Origin: Clostridia bacterium
Lineage (GTDB): Bacteria; Bacillota; Clostridia; Oscillospirales; Acutalibacteraceae
Direction: 5' to 3'
DNA: 64,000 bases
Assembly (NCBI GenBank): GCA_017407995.1
Contig: JAFQVM010000030.1
Coordinates: 175,509-239,508, forward strand
In this document: positions 1 through 6,799 of the stretch, in pieces
Layout of the letters: every line of letters starts with the position of its first letter
Position numbering within the stretch: position 1 is the stretch's first letter
The notes under the pieces: model-generated
Databases searched by the model: none
Seen by the model: the letters and a program-made list of their open reading frames with translations, nothing else
Told to the model about the DNA's origin: nothing
Program-made: the position numbers and the translations under genes

Positions 1-159
1 TACATCGGGTGTGTTCCCCTGCTTGAGCAACTTTAACACCTGCGAGCCATCTTTTGGCACAAGGTGAACCTCAAAACCGTTTGAACGCAACGCAGAGACA
101 CAACTTGACCCGAATTCATTTCCCTCTTCAGCTACCATAACTTTTAACAAATTTCCCAT
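1..159 (-). CDS. spo0A: Spo0A, stage 0 sporulation response regulator (N-terminal part only)
   Basis: The 53 codons visible encode the start of a CheY-like receiver domain: the first beta strand (LLKVMVAEEGNEF) carries an acidic pocket, followed by helix 1 and strand 2, and the window edge cuts the gene before the phospho-acceptor Asp and the DNA-binding domain. Spo0A is the master phosphorelay regulator that switches cells into sporulation. The call rests on the receiver-type sequence plus position directly after spoIVB, the conserved spoIVB-spo0A order of Firmicutes. The first acidic motif is AEEGNEF where B. subtilis has ADDNREF. The ATG at 157-159 has an AGGAGG-type ribosome binding site eight bases upstream. 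Another response regulator is possible but unlikely in this context. Confidence 0.85.
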   Translation of the reverse strand, partial: MGNLLKVMVAEEGNEFGSSCVSALRSNGFEVHLVPKDGSQVLKLLKQGNTPDV

Positions 160-191
160 ATTTAGTTCCTCCTGTTTTATTTTTCACATGG

Positions 192-220
192 ATTTTACCA
201 TTAATGGGAATAAATGTCAA
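192..220 (-). promoter_or_regulatory. sigma-A-type promoter of spo0A
   Basis: On the minus strand TTGACA (215-220) and TAAAAT (192-197) are separated by exactly 17 bases, and the start codon lies about 30 bases beyond. The interval 160-417 is otherwise AT-rich and without a gene. Confidence 0.7.
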
Positions 221-274
221 TAATTATTTGCCATTTTTTGGTATTTTTTTACTTTCATTCGTTGATTTGTCAGC

Positions 275-285
275 AATCGACAAAA
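275..285 (-). promoter_or_regulatory. candidate Spo0A box upstream of spo0A
   Basis: Minus-strand TTTTGTCGATT matches the 0A box core TGTCGA(A). It lies about 55 bases upstream of the -35 element of the spo0A promoter, where an autoregulatory site would be expected. A weaker plus-strand copy (TTTTGTCTAA) is near 348-358 and a half match (GGTCGAA) near 375-381. Confidence 0.45.
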
Positions 286-417
286 TAACAATAATTTCGT
301 TTTCTTTTATTTATCTTAATATTGTAATAAAATTTCAAGTTTATTTGATTTTGTCTAATTTTGAAAGCGAATGGGTCGAACAGTTACTTCCTCTGCAAGT
401 AACAACTTGTTACAACC

Positions 418-458
418 ATAAAATAAAACTGACACATCGAATAATTTTGATGTGTCAG
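418..458 (-). terminator. intrinsic terminator after spoIVB
   Basis: Perfect 10-bp stem (CTGACACATC at 429-438 with GATGTGTCAG at 449-458) around a 10-base loop. On the minus strand it is followed by a T-rich run (TTTTATTTTA), 38 bases past the spoIVB stop. Confidence 0.8.
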
Positions 459-496
459 TCTTAATTTAAATTTTACGTCCTTTTCAGGTACGTCTT

Positions 497-1702
497 TTAT
501 GATGCCTTGTCCAAGCTTTCTTTTGCTAAGCCGTCCGCAGTGTCCAACATGTTTTTAGCAAAAATTGCATACCCTTGAGTCGGGTCGCTAATAAAAACGT
601 GCGTGACAGCGCCGACCAACATACCGTTTTGCACTATCGGACTTCCGCTCATACCCTGAACTATTCCGCCTGTTTTCTCGAGCAGTTCTTTATCTGTAAC
701 CTTAACGACCATATTGCGCTGCTGCTCCGATTTTGAATAAATCTTTGTAATTTCGATATCATAATACTTGGGACCATTGTCGTCTACTGTCGAAATTATC
801 TGTGCTTTACCCTCTTTAACTTCATCGGGAAGCGCTACCGGAAACTCCTTAGAAGAAGGCAAAGTGATATATGAGCCGTATATTCCCTTGTCGCAATTTT
901 CATATAAACCGCCTATTTCTCCATGTGTAAACACGCCGCACAATTCCCCGGGAGTGCCCTGCGTTCCCTTATAACACCCTTTCACGCAGGCGTTAACAGC
1001 ATCGCCGCCGGATATTATAAGACGCTCACCTGTATCAACATCGCACACAGCATGTCCAAGGCCTGCAAAAACACCGGTTTTCTTATCATAAAATGTCATC
1101 GTACCTATGCCCGCAGAACTGTCACGCACCCAAAGACCTGCTTTTAACTTGCCGTCAGAGGTACTGCGTGCGGGCAAAAGTGTAACCGTCTTGTTTGAAT
1201 CGCCTCTTTTTACCAAAAGCTCTATCGTTTCACCGTTGCTCTTTTCAACAGCACTTGCGATATCATTATTTCGGCTTACTGCCGAACCGTTGATTTTTAA
1301 AATTATATCGCCCTTCTTAAGTCCTGCCCGCTGTGCAGGATTGACTAATCCCTGATTTGTCTGCACGTCATCACAGCCTACGACGAGTACGCCCTGTGTA
1401 TAGAGCCGTATTCCGAAAATATCTCCGCCTACAGTCACATACCGCCGCTGAGTAACCGTCACTTTAGCTGTCTTTACAGGAAACAGTCCGAATGCACTTA
1501 CGTTAAGCTCATACTCGCCGTTCTCTTCCGCACTTATTTCTTCGGTATCCGCTGAAAAAATCGGCATTTCAACACTCGGCACACTGCCCGAAGCAACATG
1601 ATATTCATTCGGCAACTCCATAAATCCATAGGCTATTGACGAAAAAATGCCAACAGCAAAAATCAACGCAAATACGCTCAATGTTTTAAAAAACCTTTTC
1701 AT
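497..1702 (-). CDS. spoIVB: SpoIVB, SpoIVB-type (S55) serine peptidase with PDZ domain
   Basis: A 401-residue protein with an N-terminal membrane anchor (residues 5-26), a PDZ domain (about 95-180, with the GLKKGDIILKINGS signature) and a C-terminal S55 peptidase domain. The catalytic signatures are visible: GLGHAVCD (His217) and QGMSGSPI (Ser352-354) followed by GAVTHVF. In the forespore, SpoIVB is secreted into the intermembrane space and cleaves SpoIVFA, which releases SpoIVFB to process pro-sigma-K. The ATG has a GGGAGGTG ribosome binding site. The gene is followed by its own terminator and then spo0A, the usual order. A sigma-G promoter is expected for this gene, but I could not point to one with confidence. 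Confidence 0.95.
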   Translation of the reverse strand: MKRFFKTLSVFALIFAVGIFSSIAYGFMELPNEYHVASGSVPSVEMPIFSADTEEISAEENGEYELNVSAFGLFPVKTAKVTVTQRRYVTVGGDIFGIRLYTQGVLVVGCDDVQTNQGLVNPAQRAGLKKGDIILKINGSAVSRNNDIASAVEKSNGETIELLVKRGDSNKTVTLLPARSTSDGKLKAGLWVRDSSAGIGTMTFYDKKTGVFAGLGHAVCDVDTGERLIISGGDAVNACVKGCYKGTQGTPGELCGVFTHGEIGGLYENCDKGIYGSYITLPSSKEFPVALPDEVKEGKAQIISTVDDNGPKYYDIEITKIYSKSEQQRNMVVKVTDKELLEKTGGIVQGMSGSPIVQNGMLVGAVTHVFISDPTQGYAIFAKNMLDTADGLAKESLDKAS

Positions 1703-1824
1703 CCTTCACCTCCCAAAAAATTTTTGTCCGCCTTACGGACATTAATACTTTTGCCGTTTGAGGTGATAATATTGTAGGAAAAAGCGGGCGGCGTTGAAAT
1801 TAAACACTTGTTTATTTTTGCCTT

Positions 1825-1858
1825 AAAAAATAAAAAACGCACAGCAAAATGCTGTGCG
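1825..1858 (-). terminator. intrinsic terminator of the small lipoprotein gene
   Basis: Stem CGCACAGC (1838-1845) with GCTGTGCG (1851-1858), loop of five, followed on the minus strand by TTTTTTATTTTTT. The same stem is reused at 12309-12331. Confidence 0.85.
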
Positions 1859-1875
1859 GAAAAATTTGTTTTTTT

Positions 1876-2280
1876 TTATTTTTCTTCTTCAACCTTTGTA
1901 AGCGAAAGAGTTATGTCAAGGTCAGAACTGTTGAGGGTAAGAACATCATCCTCATAGACAGCAGTAAATGTCAGGTTTATATCTATAAAAGAAATGTTAA
2001 TCGGACTATCCGGAACAAATTTTATCTCTGCCGGTTCTTTCTCAACATCTATAGTGTATGTACCTTCTGCTTTGAGCTCTATCGGGAAGCCCAAAACCGT
2101 CACGCTGCCAAAATCAAAAGTAACTGTTCCATCCTCTTTAAATTCTACGCTCGCAGTATTGTCAGCGTTTGTCCATTTGCCGATAATCGCCTTATCAAGG
2201 CTCGCCTGACAGCCCGCAAAAGCTGAAACCATAACAGCCGCTACCAGCATAACAGCTACAAGTCTTACTATCTTCTTCAT
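1876..2280 (-). CDS. small lipoprotein of unknown function
   Basis: A 134-residue protein with a lipoprotein signal peptide (MKKIVRLVAVM... ending in a FAGC lipobox), so it is probably anchored to the outer face of the membrane. The mature part is rich in beta-strand-like stretches (GKWTNADNTASVEFKEDGTV, then GTYTIDV and LTLNSSDLDITL). This resembles the small extracellular lipocalin-like or DUF5640/DUF4923-like domains common in Clostridia. I do not recognise the exact family. An in-frame GTG lies three codons upstream, but it sits only three bases after the AGAGG ribosome binding site, so the ATG is preferred. It is a single-gene unit between its own promoter and terminator. Confidence 0.75.
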   Translation of the reverse strand: MKKIVRLVAVMLVAAVMVSAFAGCQASLDKAIIGKWTNADNTASVEFKEDGTVTFDFGSVTVLGFPIELKAEGTYTIDVEKEPAEIKFVPDSPINISFIDINLTFTAVYEDDVLTLNSSDLDITLSLTKVEEEK

Positions 2281-2321
2281 TAAACCCACTATCCTCTCAT
2301 TAAAAATTTTTCTTCCGTTTT

Positions 2322-2351
2322 ATTATAACATATAATGACATATTTTGTCTA
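2322..2351 (-). promoter_or_regulatory. promoter of the small lipoprotein gene
   Basis: Minus-strand TAGACA (2346-2351) and TATAAT (2322-2327) with an 18-base spacer, about 42 bases before the start codon. The -35 element touches the terminator of the preceding operon. Confidence 0.55.
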
Positions 2352-2382
2352 TAAAATGAGCTGTACCTCAAAGGTACAGCTC
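2350..2382 (-). terminator. intrinsic terminator of the oxidoreductase/isomerase operon
   Basis: Stem GAGCTGTACC (2358-2367) with GGTACAGCTC (2373-2382), five-base loop, followed on the minus strand by ATTTTATA. The U tract is weak but the stem is perfect. Confidence 0.75.
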
Positions 2383-2392
2383 ACAAGTGATT

Positions 2393-3457
2393 TTATTCGT
2401 CAAAGAAAACAACCTTATTGTTATATCCGCTCTCAAAGATAGCGTCAACAAGCTTCATCAGACGGCGCTGCTGGTCGTGAGTAACAATCTGCTCTTCCTC
2501 GCCTCTTATTGCAGCAAGCACATTCTCATAAAACTGAGTCCAACGTGATTCAACCTTGGGAAGCTCATAACGTTTGATAGTATCGTCAGTTCTGGGGGCC
2601 ATCGTCTTTGTAAGTCCGACACCTGCCAGAATCGGCACTGCATCACGGTTCTCCCAATCGGAAACCTTGACAATCTCACCGTTTACATCCCAGTCGGTAA
2701 CAACCGCAGAGCCGTTCTCACCAAGAATGTACCAACGGGGCAGTTCAATGAAGTTGCTGGTTGTAACCTCAACATAATATGAGAGGTCGCCCTCAAAAAT
2801 GAGAGTTGTTCTGAAACCGTCGTCGCACTCCTCATTGGTGACGTTCGTGAGCTCTGTATAAACAGATATAAGCTTTCTTCCCTCACCAATCTGGAGGGCC
2901 TGGTCAAGCAGATGAATGCCCCAGTCAAGCACCATTCCGCCGCCGTGCTTTTTCTTATTTCTCCAGTCGCCTGGAATTCCTCTTGAACCCTGAACCCTTG
3001 ACTCGATGCGGAACACCTTGCCAAGGCTGTTGTCATCAATTATCTTGCGTATGCACTTATAATCGGGGTCCCAACGTCTGTTCTGGTGAACGGTGAAAAG
3101 TTTGCCGTATTTTTCAGAAGCGGCAATCATCTCCTCAAGCTCCTGAGGGTTCATTGCAACCGGCTTTTCGGAAATAACATTCTTACCCACTGCCATAGCA
3201 GCTACGGCAATCTCCTTATGTACGTCATTAGGCGTTGCAACGGTTACAAGGTCTATACGCTCGTCTGCGAGTAACTCCTCACGGGAGGAAAATGCGTGAA
3301 TTCCCCGCTCCTCTGCAAGTGCACAGCGTTCAGGATTTATATCGTAAATTCCTATTAGTTCTGCAGTATCCTCGAACTTTTCCATCTGTGAAGCATGCCA
3401 ACTGCCCATTCCGCCGTATCCAATAACGGCAAATCCTATCTTTTTACTCTTATCCAT
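2393..3457 (-). CDS. Gfo/Idh/MocA family NAD(P)-dependent oxidoreductase
   Basis: A 354-residue cytoplasmic enzyme. The N-terminal Rossmann fold has GYGGMG at 13-18. The EKP motif (97-99) supplies the catalytic Lys98. The C-terminal alpha/beta domain carries DWGIHLLDQ (178-186), with the conserved His182. The family oxidises or reduces a hydroxyl on sugars, inositols or glycosides with a bound dinucleotide. The substrate cannot be read from the sequence. It is the last gene of a four-gene operon with two isomerase-like TIM barrels and a second member of the same family. That pairing suggests oxidation of a cyclic sugar or polyol followed by rearrangement or cleavage of the keto product. Confidence 0.9.
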   Translation of the reverse strand: MDKSKKIGFAVIGYGGMGSWHASQMEKFEDTAELIGIYDINPERCALAEERGIHAFSSREELLADERIDLVTVATPNDVHKEIAVAAMAVGKNVISEKPVAMNPQELEEMIAASEKYGKLFTVHQNRRWDPDYKCIRKIIDDNSLGKVFRIESRVQGSRGIPGDWRNKKKHGGGMVLDWGIHLLDQALQIGEGRKLISVYTELTNVTNEECDDGFRTTLIFEGDLSYYVEVTTSNFIELPRWYILGENGSAVVTDWDVNGEIVKVSDWENRDAVPILAGVGLTKTMAPRTDDTIKRYELPKVESRWTQFYENVLAAIRGEEEQIVTHDQQRRLMKLVDAIFESGYNNKVVFFDE

Positions 3458-3498
3458 TATGATTTACTCCCAAGTAAACTATAAATTGTTTTAACGAA

Positions 3499-4464
3499 TC
3501 ACACCCACCACATATCTCCGGTGCTCTGTGTGATAAGAACATCTTTAAGAAGCGTTGCAGCCTTTGTCAGACCCTCATCCTGACTCATGAGTGAATCCTC
3601 ATGCTCAATGCTGATAGCATAGTCATAGCCGACAAGACGAAGATTCGAAATAATATCCTTCCAATAAGAATAATCGTTGCCGTAACCGACTGAACGGAAT
3701 ATCCATGAACGGTTTATCTCATCGGAATAAGGCTTTGTATCAAGTACACCGTTGACAGCGGTGTTGTACTTGTCAATCTTTGTATCCTTTGCATGGAAGT
3801 GGAAAATCGCATCGCCGAGTTTTCTGATACATGCAACAGGGTCCATACCCTGCCAGATAAGATGGCTCGGGTCAAAGTTAGCGCCGATTTCAGGGCCTAC
3901 TGCCTCACGGAGTCTCAAAAGACTCTCACAGTTATAAACACAGAAGCCGGGATGAAGCTCAAGAGCTATCTTATTAACACCGTGCTCCTTTGCAAATGCC
4001 ACAAGGTCTTTCCAATAAGGAATAAGAACCTCGTTCCACTGCCACTCAAGAACCTCAGAAAAATCATTGGGCCACGGGCATACTACCCAGTTCGGATACT
4101 TTGCGCCCTCGTGGTCGCCGGGACAGCCGGAGAATGTGTTTATCTGATGAAGTCCGAGTTTTTCGGCAAGAAGAATTGTGTTTCTGATAGTCTTATCGAA
4201 CTCTGCTGCAATCTCCTTGTTCGGATGCACAGGGTTACCGTGACAGCTAAGAGCGCTTATCTCAAGGCCGTATTTAGCTATAGTTGCCTTAAACTCCTCA
4301 AGCTTTGCCTCATCATTCAAAAGAACGTCGGGGTCTGCATGAGAGTTGCCGGGATATCCGCCGCAGCCGATTTCCACCATCTCTATGCCTCTTGATTTAA
4401 AATATGCAAGTGCCTCATCGAGCGGTAAGTTGCCCAAAAGGCAGGTAAAAACGCCTAATTTCAT
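3499..4464 (-). CDS. sugar phosphate isomerase/epimerase-like TIM-barrel protein (321 aa)
   Basis: Xylose-isomerase-like (AP endonuclease 2) TIM barrel. The four usual metal ligands can be placed: Glu169 (ALELHPG), Asp198 (NFDPSH), His224 (FHFHAKD) and Glu287 (SIEHED), so an active metal site is likely. The insertion with YPNWVVCPWPND (about 123-134) is typical of the longer members found next to Gfo/Idh/MocA oxidoreductases. Members of this superfamily isomerise, epimerise or eliminate from keto-sugars. Some gut-bacterial relatives act on 3-oxo-glycosides. Substrate unknown. The gene lies 41 bases upstream of the adjoining oxidoreductase and has an AAAGGAG ribosome binding site. Confidence 0.85.
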   Translation of the reverse strand: MKLGVFTCLLGNLPLDEALAYFKSRGIEMVEIGCGGYPGNSHADPDVLLNDEAKLEEFKATIAKYGLEISALSCHGNPVHPNKEIAAEFDKTIRNTILLAEKLGLHQINTFSGCPGDHEGAKYPNWVVCPWPNDFSEVLEWQWNEVLIPYWKDLVAFAKEHGVNKIALELHPGFCVYNCESLLRLREAVGPEIGANFDPSHLIWQGMDPVACIRKLGDAIFHFHAKDTKIDKYNTAVNGVLDTKPYSDEINRSWIFRSVGYGNDYSYWKDIISNLRLVGYDYAISIEHEDSLMSQDEGLTKAATLLKDVLITQSTGDMWWV

Positions 4465-4478
4465 GTGCTTATCTCCTT

Positions 4479-5201
4479 TCAGACGAGTGTTTTAAGATAT
4501 TTTATGCTTCTGCCGATATCTTCTAATCCGGTCGGAACAGGGTCGTCATTTTCGACTATCAGCCACTCTATTCCGATATCCTTAGCTGCTTTAACAACTT
4601 TAGCTATATCGCAGTCACCCTCGCCTAAAGCAAGCGGCTTGCCGTCAATACCGTCCTTGACATGCAGGTGAACTATCCTATCCTTATTCTCTGTTATAAG
4701 CTTATAGTTATCCTGGCCTGCATGGTGGCTCCAATATGTATCTATCTCCAAGCAGCAAGCATCTTTAAGCGCATCAAACGGATAAACTCCGTTCTTATTT
4801 TGCTCAAACTCATCGGAGTGGTTATGATAGTAAATCTTCATACCGTTCTCCTCAGCTACAGGAGCTGCTTTTTTGAGAATCTCACAAGTGTCCCTGAGTT
4901 TTGCAGGTGTGTCGTGCGGAGCTCCTCCCATGCCTATTGTTGTCATACCGAGTGTTTTGCAATACTCGATAGTTTCCATAAGCTTCCTGGGCTTGTAATT
5001 TTTGATGTCCATATGTGTGCCGACGGCAACAAGTCCTGCATCATCAAGTGCCTTGCGCAGAGTTTCAGCAGGCAATTCAAAATATCCCGCAAACTCAACA
5101 CCGTCATAGCCGAGTTCTTTGACCTTTGGAAGAATCGCCAGAAGGTCCTCGCCGTTCTCTATATGGTCACGCACAGAGTAAAGCTGAACAGCAATTTTCA
5201 T
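4479..5201 (-). CDS. sugar phosphate isomerase/epimerase-like TIM-barrel protein (240 aa)
   Basis: A shorter second member of the xylose-isomerase-like TIM-barrel family. It has the strand motifs YYHNHSDEF (124-132), LEIDTYW (151-157), VHLHVKD (177-183) and LIVEND (214-219), plus LGEGD near 192-196. These are the metal- and substrate-binding positions of IolE/IolI-type and 3-keto-sugar isomerases. It lies 14 bases upstream of the first isomerase-like gene. It differs in length and motif spacing from its neighbour, so the two probably act on different steps rather than being recent duplicates. Confidence 0.85.
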   Translation of the reverse strand: MKIAVQLYSVRDHIENGEDLLAILPKVKELGYDGVEFAGYFELPAETLRKALDDAGLVAVGTHMDIKNYKPRKLMETIEYCKTLGMTTIGMGGAPHDTPAKLRDTCEILKKAAPVAEENGMKIYYHNHSDEFEQNKNGVYPFDALKDACCLEIDTYWSHHAGQDNYKLITENKDRIVHLHVKDGIDGKPLALGEGDCDIAKVVKAAKDIGIEWLIVENDDPVPTGLEDIGRSIKYLKTLV

Positions 5202-5228
5202 TTGTATATACCTCTCTAAATCAGGTTA

Positions 5229-6311
5229 TCAATCAAAATATACGGGCTGGCCTGTCTTTGCAGACTCATAAATAGCCTCAAGAATCTGAGTAACAACAAG
5301 TGCCTGTTCGGGCTTTGTTCTGACCTCTTTATCATTTATGACAGCGTCATAAAAAGCTCTTGCCTCAAGCTCTGAGGGGTCACTGCTTGAGCCCTCAAAG
5401 AAAGCCGCTCCGCCTGCTTCAAAGTTCGGAGTCTCGATGCACTGACGGCCATACTTAACATAGTTCAAACGAAGTCCGTCAAGCATATCTGCGCCTGCCT
5501 TGTCACCGCAAAGATATGTAATAGCCTCTCTCGGGTCAGCAAGGTTCAATGCCCAGCTTGCCTCAACAGAAATTGTAGCACCGTTCTCCATTGTAACAAA
5601 GCCGAAAGCTGAGTCCTCAACTGTATACTCCTTGGGGTCCCAATCGCCCCATGCGTTACCGGGTCTCTTCTGGTCGCCGAGCTTCTTGTATACGTTACCT
5701 ACAACCATCTTAGGCTTGTAGTTATCCATCATCCAAAGGGTAAGGTCAAGTGCGTGAGTTCCGATATCGATAAGCGGACCGCCACCCTGCTCATACTCGT
5801 TAAGGAAAACACCCCATGTAGGAACTGCTCTGCGGCGAAGCGCAATAGCTCTGCCGTAGTAAATCTCGCCCAATTCGCCGTTTTCGCAAGCCTCTTTGAG
5901 ATAAAGAGAATCTGCTCTCCAACGTGACTGATAGCCGATAGTCAGCTTTTTGCCTGTACGCTGGGCAGCCTCGCACATAGCCTTTGCTTCTGCATATGTC
6001 TTTGCCATAGGCTTCTCACACATAACGTGCTTGCCTGCCTCAAGAGCATCAATAGTGATAAAAGCATGTGAACGGTTAGGTGTACAGACGTGGACAGTCT
6101 CAATGCTCTCATCCTCAAGAAGCTCTTTGTAGTCTGTGTAGACCTTTGCGCCTTCAATGCCGAATTTCTCCGCAGCCTTAACAGCTCTTTCTTCGACGAT
6201 GTCGCAGAAAGCAACCATCTCAACTTCTGCTATCTTCTTAAGTGCAGGCATATGCTTGCCGTTAGCGATGCCGCCGCAACCGATGATACCTACTCTTACC
6301 TTTCTCTCCAT
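5229..6311 (-). CDS. Gfo/Idh/MocA family oxidoreductase, first gene of the operon
   Basis: A 360-residue enzyme with GCGGIA (11-16) in the Rossmann domain, CEKPMA with Lys100, and IDIGTHALDL (181-190) with catalytic-type Asp182 and His186. An in-frame ATG lies 13 codons further upstream. The chosen ATG is favoured because AGGAGTTG stands at the right distance before it and the residues added by the longer version are unlike the family. Its sequence is clearly different from the 2393-3457 enzyme, so this is a pair of distinct dehydrogenases. It is the promoter-proximal gene, 27 bases before the shorter isomerase-like gene. No transporter or kinase accompanies the cluster. Confidence 0.9.
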   Translation of the reverse strand: MERKVRVGIIGCGGIANGKHMPALKKIAEVEMVAFCDIVEERAVKAAEKFGIEGAKVYTDYKELLEDESIETVHVCTPNRSHAFITIDALEAGKHVMCEKPMAKTYAEAKAMCEAAQRTGKKLTIGYQSRWRADSLYLKEACENGELGEIYYGRAIALRRRAVPTWGVFLNEYEQGGGPLIDIGTHALDLTLWMMDNYKPKMVVGNVYKKLGDQKRPGNAWGDWDPKEYTVEDSAFGFVTMENGATISVEASWALNLADPREAITYLCGDKAGADMLDGLRLNYVKYGRQCIETPNFEAGGAAFFEGSSSDPSELEARAFYDAVINDKEVRTKPEQALVVTQILEAIYESAKTGQPVYFD

Positions 6312-6364
6312 AAAAACAACTCCTGTACTTTTTCTTTTATCGGGACTCATCCCATTTCACATTA

Positions 6365-6392
6365 ATTATAATCGATTGAACAAATAGTTCAA
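6365..6392 (-). promoter_or_regulatory. promoter with overlapping palindromic operator, oxidoreductase/isomerase operon
   Basis: Minus-strand -35 TTGAAC (6387-6392), 16-base spacer, -10 TATAAT (6365-6370), about 54 bases before the start codon. The -35 element is one arm of a perfect palindrome, TTGAAC-N5-GTTCAA (6376-6392), so a dimeric regulator bound there would block or remodel polymerase binding. No regulator gene is adjacent. Confidence 0.65.
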
Positions 6393-6550
6393 GAAAAAAT
6401 GAAAGAAAGTTTTTCAAAGCACGTGCCAAAATTAGATTAATATATTTAGCTAAAATGCACAAAAGCTTTAAAGCCGTCCCATTTACCCTCATTTTTTAAC
6501 AAAATCAACCGTTTTTATTAAGACTTTGTTCACAGCGACTTAATAAAAAA

Positions 6551-6711
6551 AGGGTATCATTGTCTTGCGCAGATGAAGGAGCCGCACCTTCCAACTGCGT
6601 GGTGTCTGAGCGTCAGACATCTACCCCTCCTCAAATCAGATGCTATAATAGTTGCATCAAACCCCTCATTACGAAAAAGCACTCGATTCGTCGGGCGCTT
6701 TTTCGTTTTTT
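6551..6711 (+). ncRNA. candidate structured RNA ending in an intrinsic terminator (family unknown)
   Basis: This non-coding stretch between two divergent transcription units has dense complementarity. GGGTA (6553-6557) pairs with TACCC (6632-6636). CGCAG (near 6568-6572) pairs with CTGCG (near 6595-6599), enclosing GAAGG and CCTTC. TGTCTGA-GCG-TCAGACA forms a perfect hairpin (about 6603-6619). GATGC and GCATC bracket a 10-base loop (near 6639-6658). It ends in a strong plus-strand terminator. The first helices close a three-way junction, and an upstream TGTCT can compete for AGACA, so two folds are possible. I do not recognise a known family. It could be an independent small RNA or an attenuator for the M23 gene downstream. 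Confidence 0.4.
6672..6711 (+). terminator. strong intrinsic terminator upstream of the M23 gene
   Basis: A 15-bp stem (6672-6686 with 6691-6705, one mismatch) closed by a TTCG loop and followed by six T residues. It lies 88 bases before the M23 start codon, so it ends a transcript that precedes the gene. Confidence 0.85.
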
Positions 6712-6799
6712 CATTCTGCGTATAAAAATGTTTTTTTCGGGTCAAAATAACCTTGAAAAACGCACCGCACACTTTTATATGCGGAGAAATGAGGCAGAT

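Noticed and set aside
1838-1858. Dispersed repeat shared by 1838-1858 and 12309-12331
   Set aside because: The shared stem is confined to two intrinsic terminators with different flanks; convergence or a common terminator stem explains it.
6551-6660. Reading 6551-6660 as a minus-strand RNA ending in T7
   Set aside because: The minus strand also has paired ends followed by a T run, but there is no convincing minus-strand promoter and the strong U6 terminator lies on the plus side. It was not called separately.
6551-6711. c-di-AMP (ydaO) riboswitch before the M23 peptidase gene
   Set aside because: This class often precedes cell-wall hydrolases, but its conserved blocks are not present and the region is too short.
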